Shown: positions 46,004 through 52,656 of the stretch, piece by piece | Layout of the letters: each line of letters begins with the position of its first letter | Position numbering within the stretch: the stretch's first letter is position 1 | From: an uncultured Pseudomonas sp. | Lineage (GTDB): Bacteria > Pseudomonadota > Gammaproteobacteria > Pseudomonadales > Pseudomonadaceae | NCBI RefSeq assembly: GCF_943846705.1 | Contig: NZ_OX044366.1 | Span: 1,054,001-1,118,000 of the forward strand | Direction: 5' to 3' | DNA length: 64,000 nt | Notes under the pieces: generated by a model | What the model saw: only the letters and a program-made list of their open reading frames with translations | What the model was told of the DNA's origin: nothing | Databases searched by the model: none | Made by a program: the position numbers and the translations under genes

Positions 46004-46459
46004 TCAATACCAGTTGGGGTCGTTTTGCAGTTGCTCAAGCAACAGCTTCTGCACCGTCTCGTCCGGCTCGCCTAACCAACGCAGGCTGGCGTGCGCGCTC
46101 GGCGCGCGGTCAGCTGGCAGACCTTCCGGCAGCTGCACATAAAGTGCGTAAGCGGCGTCTTTATCCCAGGTGAAGGCCGCGTACAGGCGCTGATTGAAGC
46201 AGTTTTGCACTTGGCACAGCTCGCCCACCAAGTACCTGTCGCCATCGTCTTCCAAGCCTTCCATGGGGCTGGCGACACCATTCAGGTTGATCACCCACTC
46301 AGGCAAGCGGCTCTCGTCCTCCACCAACGCCTGCCATGTTTGTTGGTAGGCGACATCACTGGAGAGCAGTTCATTGAGATGAAATTGCGTATCGGCGGCC
46401 AAGGCCGCCGCACTGCCACCCAGCATCAGGGCGACAAGCAGCGTCTTGAAAGGATGCAT
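46004..46459 (-). CDS. Ivy-family (inhibitor of vertebrate lysozyme) periplasmic protein, copy 1
   Basis: The start at 46459 has GGAG five bases upstream (MHPFKTLLVALML), with a signal peptide ending AALAAD. The 151-residue product has the Ivy scaffold: RLPEWVINLNGV, a two-cysteine loop CQVQNC, the strand RLYAAFTWDKDAAYALYVQL and a C-terminal LRWLGEP. E. coli Ivy inserts a CKPHDC loop into the lysozyme active site; here the loop lacks the PH pair. P. aeruginosa has an Ivy-like gene next to algB. It is in an operon with the DUF1328 gene upstream and is under a predicted sigma-54 promoter. Confidence 0.78.
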   Translation of the reverse strand: MHPFKTLLVALMLGGSAAALAADTQFHLNELLSSDVAYQQTWQALVEDESRLPEWVINLNGVASPMEGLEDDGDRYLVGELCQVQNCFNQRLYAAFTWDKDAAYALYVQLPEGLPADRAPSAHASLRWLGEPDETVQKLLLEQLQNDPNWY

Positions 46460-46468
46460 GCACACTCC

Positions 46469-46633
46469 TTAAAGCTTCGGCCGGCGGCCCATGATGAACG
46501 ACACAATGAACAGCACCAGAAAGACCAGGAATAGAATTTTCGCGATCCCGGTGGCGGTGCCGGCGATACCACCGAAGCCCAGGACGGCGGCGATGATGGC
46601 AATGATCAGAAAGGTAATGGCCCAACTCAACAT
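46469..46633 (-). CDS. DUF1328 small membrane protein, copy 1
   Basis: The start at 46633 follows AAGGAGAATCACC. The 54-residue protein has two hydrophobic helices (AITFLIIAIIAAVLGFGGIAG and ILFLVFLVLFIVSF) and ends GRRPKL, the DUF1328/YtjA pattern. These are small inner-membrane proteins linked to envelope stress. Nine bp separate it from the Ivy gene. The second copy at 47532 is nearly identical. Confidence 0.9.
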   Translation of the reverse strand: MLSWAITFLIIAIIAAVLGFGGIAGTATGIAKILFLVFLVLFIVSFIMGRRPKL

Positions 46634-46752
46634 GGTGATTCTCCTTATGTAGAACACACCCCAGCGGAGGCGCTGCGGCAGAACGAAAGGGGTCACAGAC
46701 ACCTTCACAGGTTGACCTGCATGATTACCGGGGCAACCGTAAGAGAACTATT

Positions 46753-46767
46753 GCAGAGCTCATGCCA
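46753..46767 (-). promoter_or_regulatory. Sigma-54 promoter of the DUF1328-Ivy operon (copy 1)
   Basis: The minus strand reads TGGCATGAGCTCTGC, with -24 GG and -12 GC spaced by 10 bp, close to TGGCACG-N4-TTGC. It lies about 120 bp before the DUF1328 start. Confidence 0.75.
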
Positions 46768-46795
46768 GCTTTTACGAATCGATTAAATCCATGTA

Positions 46796-46808
46796 TTTCA
46801 ATAACTTA
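46796..46808. promoter_or_regulatory. IHF-like site (copy 1 operon)
   Basis: TTTCAATAACTTA matches the IHF consensus WATCAANNNNTTR with one mismatch. It starts 29 bp upstream of the -24 element, the same spacing as the site in front of the BON operon. Confidence 0.55.
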
Positions 46809-46832
46809 TCAAACAGATTGATCAGCCTGGAG

Positions 46833-46878
46833 CATGCAAGCTGCATGATCAGCCTCACTCTATCGTGCAAGTTGCATG
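46833..46878. promoter_or_regulatory. Paired near-palindromic enhancer sites (copy 1 operon)
   Basis: CATGCA-AGC-TGCATG (46833-46847) and CGTGCA-AGT-TGCATG (46864-46878) have centres 31 bp apart, 73 and 104 bp upstream of the -24 element. The same pair, with the same spacing, is found before the BON operon at 49267-49310. Confidence 0.7.
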
Positions 46879-47117
46879 ACGGATCGAACCGCACTCATTC
46901 ACCGGCGCGGCGCACGCCGTAGGTCTAAATCGTCGAGCTGCACGTAAGACCGCCGAGGCGAGTCAATCCGCTGCGCATGCACTGCGCAGCAATCAAATAA
47001 GCAACGTTAAGAAAGATGGTGTGATCTGCGAAATCAGTCGTGGTGACGTGGCAACCATAAGCTGAGCGGCGTCAGGCAGGTGCGCGGTAAGCGCTGGGGC
47101 GTGAAGACGTCTGGCCA

Positions 47118-47522
47118 TCAGAAACTCAAACGCTGTGGTGCCTGCAGCGGTTGCTCCGAATGCCACAGCAAAGTGGCGGGATGCACCTGCGGCAAGTCGT
47201 CAAGCTGATGCTGGTCGGTGTCGGCGTTGCGCAACGCGGGCACGGTCTGAGCTGACGCTTCGGTGCAACGCTGTTCGGCACAAGGCATCGTGTTCCAGCG
47301 CTTATTGGCTCCTGCATCCAGGGCCAGCACAGCACCTTGCAGATTGCGCATCCACTGCGGCCAGACATGCTCAATTTTCCGGAGCGCGGGCCAGCCTTGG
47401 GCGTAGCGCGGCGTCGGCTCAAAGGTTGCTGCGGTGCTGGAGGAGCGAGAGGTGTCGGCGGCCAAAGCCGCCGCACTGCCGCCCAACAGCAGGGCGACAA
47501 GCAGCGTCTTGAAAGGATGCAT
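47118..47522 (-). CDS. Diverged Ivy-like periplasmic protein, copy 2
   Basis: The start at 47522 has the same GGAG leader and nearly the same signal peptide as copy 1. The mature 110-residue part is strongly diverged: WP-x-W and NLQGA survive near LRKIEHVWPQWMRNLQGA, and two cysteines remain (in MPCAEQRCTE), but the core strands seen in copy 1 are not recognisable and the ending PLQAPQRLSF is different. It is either a new paralogue with a changed target or a decaying gene with an intact frame. Confidence 0.6.
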   Translation of the reverse strand: MHPFKTLLVALLLGGSAAALAADTSRSSSTAATFEPTPRYAQGWPALRKIEHVWPQWMRNLQGAVLALDAGANKRWNTMPCAEQRCTEASAQTVPALRNADTDQHQLDDLPQVHPATLLWHSEQPLQAPQRLSF

Positions 47523-47531
47523 GCACACTCC

Positions 47532-47696
47532 TTAAAGCTTCGGCCGGCGGCCCATGATGAACGACACAATGAACAGCACCAGAAAGACCAGGAATAGAAT
47601 TTTCGCGATCCCGGTCGCGGTGCCGGCGATACCACCGAAGCCCAATATGGCAGCGATGATGGCAATAATCAGAAAGGTGATGGCCCAACCCAACAT
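47532..47696 (-). CDS. DUF1328 small membrane protein, copy 2
   Basis: The 54-residue product (start 47696, AAGGAGAATCACC leader) reads MLGWAITFLIIAIIAAILG and ends GRRPKL. It differs from copy 1 at only two or three residues, and the surrounding DNA is almost identical from about 25 codons into the Ivy gene to the ribosome site. It lies between the ferritin-like gene and the diverged Ivy gene. Confidence 0.88.
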   Translation of the reverse strand: MLGWAITFLIIAIIAAILGFGGIAGTATGIAKILFLVFLVLFIVSFIMGRRPKL

Positions 47697-47774
47697 GGTG
47701 ATTCTCCTTGTTTACCGGGCTGCAGCTGATGCGCAGCGATGGCGTGGCGCGGCATAGGCCGCGCCACGCATGCC

Positions 47775-48209
47775 TTACTGCATGGACTGCTTGAGATTAC
47801 GCATGCGGTCATGGTTGGCCCGCACGGTCGGCATTTGCGCCGCAAGCAACGCATGCACATCTGGGTCAGCCTCCTGCAGTACCGCTTCGAAGGCATGCAG
47901 AATGCGGTCTTCCGCTTCCTCCAGCTGCGCCACGTAGGTGGCCTCCTCGTCGCTAACCAGTGTAGCTTTGGTGTCGGCATACACCTGACGCAACTTGCCC
48001 ACCACCGTGCCGCCATCGGCGGGCTTGTGCTGGTTGGCGGCCACTTTTACCGACAACGCGCGAATCAGCTCGGTCTTGCTCTGCGACATGTCCCGGAACA
48101 GCGTCTGCAGGCGCTGGTCTTTCACTTCTTCGTGGGCATGCTGATAAAAGCGCTGACCGTCACGGGTAATTTCAATCAGCTCGTTCAGTTGCTGGATTTT
48201 GTCAGTCAT
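47775..48209 (-). CDS. Ferritin-like four-helix protein, PA2169/DUF2383 family
   Basis: The 144-residue protein is all-helical with a pair of metal-binding-type helices: LNELIEITRDGQRFYQHAHEEVKDQRLQTLFRDMSQ in the first half and EEATYVAQLEEAEDRILHAFEAVLQ in the second. This matches the PA2169-family four-helix bundle (DUF2383). Members are stress-induced in Pseudomonas, with unknown activity. It sits 79 bp after the BON gene on the same strand. Confidence 0.83.
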   Translation of the reverse strand: MTDKIQQLNELIEITRDGQRFYQHAHEEVKDQRLQTLFRDMSQSKTELIRALSVKVAANQHKPADGGTVVGKLRQVYADTKATLVSDEEATYVAQLEEAEDRILHAFEAVLQEADPDVHALLAAQMPTVRANHDRMRNLKQSMQ

Positions 48210-48288
48210 GGTGACTCTCCTCTGGCTGTAACGGCGGTGGTAACCGCCTTAAAAATTGGCTGCCTGCGATTTGTGACAGCCCGCTGAA

Positions 48289-49125
48289 TTAACTGTCGAC
48301 GCGCAATGCGTCAGCATCTACACCGCGCACACCGCGAATGTTGCGTGCCGTTTCCACGGCCAATTGCTTCTCGGCGTTGCTCAGCACCTTGCCGCTCAGG
48401 TTGACCATGCCCTGCTGGGTGTCCACCGTGATGCCCAGGCCATCCAGGTTGCGGCTATAAATCAGGCTGGATTTGACCTTACTGGTGATCCACGCATCGC
48501 TGATGGCTGCAGCGGCATCATCGGCGGCGTTCTGTGCCTTGGCCGCCGAGCTGTCCGCCTTGCTCACGCTGAGCAGGTTGCTCACCTCACGCACGCCATC
48601 GGTATTGGCGGCCAGGCGGCCGGCCAGCTCTTTGGCCTCTGGGGTCTGCGCGCTACCGTTCAAAATCACCTTGCCGTTCTCGGCATCGACATTGATGTCC
48701 AAGCCCTCGGTATTGCTGTTCCACAGCAGCTTGGATTTGACGGTGGCGGCCAATGTGGCGTCTTCAAAACGCTGCGACATGCTCGGCTCGCTGCTGGCTT
48801 TGGCCTCGAACTTGGGGTCCAGCTTGAGCTGGTTGTCTACCTTGTTCACACCCTCAACACCCAGGGCAATCTGCTCAGCCAAATCACGCTCTACCGAGGT
48901 TTCCACGGTGCCGGTGATTGTCGCCGTGCCGTGCTCTACATCCACCTCAATGGCGAAGGGGTTGAGATGACGGTTGAGTGCGAATGCAGTCCACACCGAG
49001 CCTTCCTGGCGAGCCTCACTGAGCTCACGGCTCATATCACCCTCTGCGGCAAATGCGCTGAAAGGCGCCAGGCCGATCATCCCGGCGGTCGCGGTGGCCA
49101 GGGCCAGAGTCTTCAACTTATGCAT
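48289..49125 (-). CDS. Periplasmic BON-domain protein (OsmY-like, three BON domains)
   Basis: The 278-residue protein has a signal peptide (MHKLKTLALATATAGMIGL, cleaved after SAFA) and three BON domains at about 40-110, 120-190 and 205-275; each shows the GTATITGTVET, GKVILNGSAQT or GMVNLSGKVLS strand and an ending like NIRGVRGVDAD. BON proteins such as OsmY protect the envelope under osmotic stress. It heads the operon BON / ferritin-like / DUF1328 / Ivy-like, divergent from algB. Confidence 0.9.
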   Translation of the reverse strand: MHKLKTLALATATAGMIGLAPFSAFAAEGDMSRELSEARQEGSVWTAFALNRHLNPFAIEVDVEHGTATITGTVETSVERDLAEQIALGVEGVNKVDNQLKLDPKFEAKASSEPSMSQRFEDATLAATVKSKLLWNSNTEGLDINVDAENGKVILNGSAQTPEAKELAGRLAANTDGVREVSNLLSVSKADSSAAKAQNAADDAAAAISDAWITSKVKSSLIYSRNLDGLGITVDTQQGMVNLSGKVLSNAEKQLAVETARNIRGVRGVDADALRVDS

Positions 49126-49185
49126 GGCAGTTCCTCCAATGGATTGCAGTCGTTTAGTCGCCTGGGCGACTTCCCCCTTACCATC

Positions 49186-49200
49186 GCAAGCCCTGTGCCA
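49186..49200 (-). promoter_or_regulatory. Sigma-54 promoter of the BON operon
   Basis: The minus strand reads TGGCACAGGGCTTGC, an excellent match to TGGCAC-N5-TTGC with the GG-N10-GC spacing. It lies about 60 bp before the BON start codon, and transcription would start near 49174. Confidence 0.85.
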
Positions 49201-49228
49201 GCATTTAACCGATCATTAAATTCATAAA

Positions 49229-49241
49229 AATCAATCAGTTA
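49229..49241. promoter_or_regulatory. IHF-like site (BON operon)
   Basis: AATCAATCAGTTA is a full match to the IHF consensus WATCAANNNNTTR. It begins 29 bp upstream of the -24 element, between the promoter and the paired palindromes. Confidence 0.7.
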
Positions 49242-49266
49242 TAGGAGATCGGCGAGCCACACCAGT

Positions 49267-49310
49267 ATGCAAGCTGCATGATTGGCTATTCTGCGCCGTG
49301 CAACTTGCAC
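49267..49310. promoter_or_regulatory. Paired near-palindromic enhancer sites (BON operon / algB)
   Basis: ATGCA-AGC-TGCAT (49267-49279) and GTGCA-ACT-TGCAC (49298-49310) have centres 31 bp apart. They lie 73 and 104 bp upstream of the sigma-54 -24 element, and 48-91 bp upstream of the algB start codon, so they may also act on algB. Both palindromes are followed by GA or GAC as at 46847 and 46879. Confidence 0.75.
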
Positions 49311-49357
49311 GACAGATCGCGGACTAACCCTCGGCACCCTCAGCTAAGGAGAGCAGT

Positions 49358-50704
49358 ATGGACACCCCTTCACAGCCGCTTGGCCGCATCCTCTTGGTCG
49401 ATGACGAACCCGCCATCCTGCGCACCTTTCGTTACTGCCTGGAAGACGAGGGCTATCAGGTCAGTACGGCCAACAGCGCAGCCCAAGCCGACGCGTTATT
49501 GCTGCGGCAAGTATTTGATTTGTGCTTTCTCGACCTGCGTCTGGGCAACGATGACGGCATGGAAGTACTCACCCACATGCGCGTGCAAGCACCGTGGATG
49601 CGCGTGGTGATGATTACCGCGCACTCGGCGATAGACACCGCCGTGGACGCGATCCAGGCGGGCGCGGCCGATTACCTGGTCAAGCCCTGCAGCCCTGAGC
49701 AGCTGCGCCTGGCCGCGAGTAAACAGCTAGAAGCGCGGCAACTGGCCGAGCGTCTGGAGCACTTGGAAGGTCATGCACGTAAGCCCGGCGAGGGCCTGGA
49801 CTCAGAAAATCCGGCCATGATGACGGTGCTGCAAACGGCGAAGCAGGTCGCCGACACTGACGCCAACATCCTGATTCTCGGCGAATCCGGCACCGGTAAA
49901 GGTGAATTGGCCCAGGCCATCCACGGCTGGAGCAAGCGCGCGAAAAAGTCCTGCGTGACCATCAACTGCCCGTCCTTGAGCGCCGAATTGATGGAGAGCG
50001 AACTGTTCGGGCATAACCGCGGCTCCTTTACCGGCGCTACCGAAAGCACCCAGGGCCGGGTCAGCCAGGCCGATGGCGGCACCCTGTTTCTCGATGAAAT
50101 CGGTGACTTCCCGCTGCCCCTGCAACCGAAGCTGCTGCGCTTTATCCAGGACAAGGTGTACGAACGCATTGGCGACCCGCAAACCCGCCAGGCGGATGTG
50201 CGCATCCTCGCGGCGACCAACCTCAACCTCGACGAAATGGCCAAGAATGGTCAGTTTCGCGAAGACCTGCTCTACCGCCTGAATGTAATCACCCTGACAC
50301 TGCCTGCATTGCGCGAGCGCCACGAAGACATCATGGTGCTGGCCGAGCGTTTTCTCGCCCGTTTTGTTAACGACTATGCCCGCCCCGCACGGGCCTTCAG
50401 CGATGAAGCGCGCGCGGCGCTGCTCAGCTATGCCTGGCCGGGCAACATTCGTGAACTGCGCAATGTGGTCGAGCGCGCCAGCATCCTCTGTGCAGAAGAG
50501 CAGGTGCAGGTCAGCCACTTGGGGCTCAGCCTTAATAGCGAACTGCACAGCCCCCATGCCGGCGCTGATATGAGCCTGGAGGCATTGGAAAAAGCCCATA
50601 TCAGCGCGGTGCTGGCCAATAGCGGCACCCTTGATCAAGCGGCCAAAACACTGGGCATCGACGCCTCAACGCTGTACCGCAAACGCAAGCAGCTCGACCT
50701 ATGA
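49358..50704 (+). CDS. algB: NtrC-family response regulator AlgB
   Basis: The 448-residue protein is close to P. aeruginosa AlgB along its length. It has a receiver domain (1-125; phosphoacceptor D59 in CFLDLRLG), an AAA+ domain with Walker A GESGTGKGE, Walker B TLFLDEIGD and a sigma-54-contacting loop GSFTGA (GAFTGA in most), and a Fis-type helix-turn-helix (LDQAAKTLGIDASTLYRK). In P. aeruginosa AlgB activates alginate genes and is dephosphorylated by KinB. The kinB gene overlaps it by 4 bp. The paired palindromes upstream suggest it may bind here. Confidence 0.96.
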   Translation: MDTPSQPLGRILLVDDEPAILRTFRYCLEDEGYQVSTANSAAQADALLLRQVFDLCFLDLRLGNDDGMEVLTHMRVQAPWMRVVMITAHSAIDTAVDAIQAGAADYLVKPCSPEQLRLAASKQLEARQLAERLEHLEGHARKPGEGLDSENPAMMTVLQTAKQVADTDANILILGESGTGKGELAQAIHGWSKRAKKSCVTINCPSLSAELMESELFGHNRGSFTGATESTQGRVSQADGGTLFLDEIGDFPLPLQPKLLRFIQDKVYERIGDPQTRQADVRILAATNLNLDEMAKNGQFREDLLYRLNVITLTLPALRERHEDIMVLAERFLARFVNDYARPARAFSDEARAALLSYAWPGNIRELRNVVERASILCAEEQVQVSHLGLSLNSELHSPHAGADMSLEALEKAHISAVLANSGTLDQAAKTLGIDASTLYRKRKQLDL

Positions 50705-52476
50705 GGTTACGCAACCAGCTGTTTATCAGCGGCGGGGCCTTGGTCACTGCCGCCTTGATCGGGTTGTTGCTGGGTATGTTCAGCGTCTGGCAGCTGAACA
50801 AAACCCAGAACCAAACCATGACCCGCAACATGAGCATCATTGATGCCTCACTCGGGCTGCGCCAGGAGATGGGCTCTCAGGTACTGCTGATGATTGCCGA
50901 CAAACTCGACCGGCAAGCATTGAAGGAGTCGGACGCACGCTTCCATGAATGGCTACAGAAAGCCGCTGATGGTGCGCTGAATAGCAACGATCGCCAGGCC
51001 GTGATCGAGATTGAGCGCACGTATGGTATTTACCAAAAGTTTCTCGACTCGCCGGCAGAAGTACGCCGTCACCTGCTCAAGGATGACGACTTCACCCTGG
51101 CCCTGCGCGCGCTCCGTGACCGCATCAACGCCATGCAAATGCACTACGTCAGCCAGGTACAGCTTGAGCAGCAGAACGTCCGTGAGCGCACCTGGCTGAT
51201 TACTGCACTGCTCGGCCTGATCGGCCTGGCAGTATTACTGATCAGCTTTGTCACGGCGCACAGCGTTGCCCGCCGGCTTGGCCGACCGATTGAGGAACTG
51301 GCCGTTGCCGCGGACCAGATCGGCCGTGGCAACTTTCACGTCAACCTGCCCACTCCCCCGGTCACCGAAATCGCTTCATTAAGCCGGCGCTTCGGGTTAA
51401 TGGCCGAAGCGCTGCGGGCCTTCAAAAACAGTGATATCCAGGCCCTGCAAACCGAACAGCAACGCCTTAACGCGGTACTCGACAGCATCGACGACGGCCT
51501 GCTGATTTTCGATCGCCAAGGCAACGTCGAGCATTTCAACCCCGTGGCGCAGCGCCAGTTAGCCTGGGACGAAAGCCAGCTCGGCCAACAAGCGGCGCTG
51601 ACGCTGCAGCACTCAGATTTACAAACCCAGCTGTACCGCGTGCTGCAAGGCAAACCGCTGGAACAGGCGCTGGAAGACCTGCAAGTCGATATCGATGGCG
51701 AACAACGCCTGCTGGCCTACAGCCTGGCCGCGGTCAGCCACGACGGCGAACAACCGACTGGCGCGGTAATGGTGCTGCGCGATGTTACCGAACAGCGCAC
51801 CTTCGAACGGGTACGCAGCGAGTTTGTACTGCGTGCCTCGCATGAACTGCGCACACCGGTCACCGGCATGCTGATGGCGTTCTCCCTGCTGCAGGAGCGC
51901 CTGAAATTCCCCGAAGCAAGCCGCGAGGCTGACCTGCTCAGCACTGTGGATGAAGAAATGCAGCGCCTGTTGCGCCTGATCAATGACCTGCTGAATTTCT
52001 CCCGCTACCAGAACGGCCTGCAAAGCCTTGAGCGGGTCGAATGCAGCATTGAGCCGCTGCTACGCCTGGCCCAGCAGCGCTTTGCCGTGCAAGCGGCGGA
52101 GTTACAGGTGGCGCTGCATTACCAAGTAGACGATCAACTACCGTTGCTGCTGATCGACCCCCTGCAAATCGAACGGGTACTCGACAACCTGATCGGCAAC
52201 GCCTTGCGTCACAGCCATCCGGGCGGCACGGTGCACTTGCGCGCCCGCAAGCAGGATGAGCGGGTCGAGCTGAGCGTAACCGACAATGGCGAAGGCATTC
52301 TGTTTCGCCAACAAGCGCGGATTTTCGAGCCGTTCGTCCAAGTCAGCCGCAAGAAGGGCGGCGCGGGCTTGGGCCTGGCGCTGTGCAAGGAGATCGTGCA
52401 GTTGCACGGTGGTTATATCGGGGTGAAATCACGGGTCGGTCAGGGCACACAGTTCTACATACTGCTGCCAGCTTAA
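50701..52476 (+). CDS. kinB: Sensor histidine kinase/phosphatase KinB
   Basis: The 591-residue inner-membrane kinase has transmembrane helices at about 8-30 and 165-187 with a periplasmic helical sensor between, then a HAMP (about 190-245), a PAS domain (about 250-365), the dimerisation helix with ASHELRTPV (phospho-His about 381), and a HATPase with DNLIGNALRHS (N box) and GAGLGLALCKEI. In P. aeruginosa KinB mainly dephosphorylates AlgB. It overlaps algB by 4 bp, and a strong bidirectional terminator follows. Confidence 0.95.
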   Translation: MRLRNQLFISGGALVTAALIGLLLGMFSVWQLNKTQNQTMTRNMSIIDASLGLRQEMGSQVLLMIADKLDRQALKESDARFHEWLQKAADGALNSNDRQAVIEIERTYGIYQKFLDSPAEVRRHLLKDDDFTLALRALRDRINAMQMHYVSQVQLEQQNVRERTWLITALLGLIGLAVLLISFVTAHSVARRLGRPIEELAVAADQIGRGNFHVNLPTPPVTEIASLSRRFGLMAEALRAFKNSDIQALQTEQQRLNAVLDSIDDGLLIFDRQGNVEHFNPVAQRQLAWDESQLGQQAALTLQHSDLQTQLYRVLQGKPLEQALEDLQVDIDGEQRLLAYSLAAVSHDGEQPTGAVMVLRDVTEQRTFERVRSEFVLRASHELRTPVTGMLMAFSLLQERLKFPEASREADLLSTVDEEMQRLLRLINDLLNFSRYQNGLQSLERVECSIEPLLRLAQQRFAVQAAELQVALHYQVDDQLPLLLIDPLQIERVLDNLIGNALRHSHPGGTVHLRARKQDERVELSVTDNGEGILFRQQARIFEPFVQVSRKKGGAGLGLALCKEIVQLHGGYIGVKSRVGQGTQFYILLPA

Positions 52477-52566
52477 CCACAATGACCGCGCCTCAACCTC
52501 TGGTGCCTGACATGCTTGGGCGCAAGCCAAGCCGCGCAGCACAGTCGCGGCTGACTCCAGGCAATA

Positions 52567-52595
52567 AGAAACGCCGCCCCACAGGCGGCGTTTCT
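52567..52595. terminator. Strong bidirectional hairpin after kinB
   Basis: AGAAACGCCGCC (52567-52578) and GGCGGCGTTTCT (52584-52595) form a perfect 12-bp stem over 5 nt. It separates kinB from the convergent permease gene. Confidence 0.85.
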
Positions 52596-52656
52596 CAGCA
52601 GTCCGGCGACTCGCGGTAGCTCATCAACCGTTCAGCTTAAGTCGCGCGCTGCCGGC

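Larger units (their letters stand above)
46634..47117. other. 484-bp non-coding stretch upstream of the DUF1328-Ivy copy 1 operon
   Basis: From the DUF1328 start outward it holds a leader of about 120 bp, a sigma-54 promoter (46753-46767), an IHF-like site (46796-46808) and two near-palindromes (46833-46847 and 46864-46878). Beyond them are a GCTGCGCA-N5-TGCGCAGC hairpin (46970-46990) and about 125 bp with nothing recognisable. I see no coding sequence. Confidence 0.7.

Noticed and set aside
48364..49227. Plus-strand frame opposite the BON gene
   Set aside because: Shadow frame; the BON gene has a signal peptide and three domains, and the 3' end of this frame runs through the sigma-54 promoter.
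49802..50638. Minus-strand frame opposite algB
   Set aside because: Shadow of a well-conserved gene.
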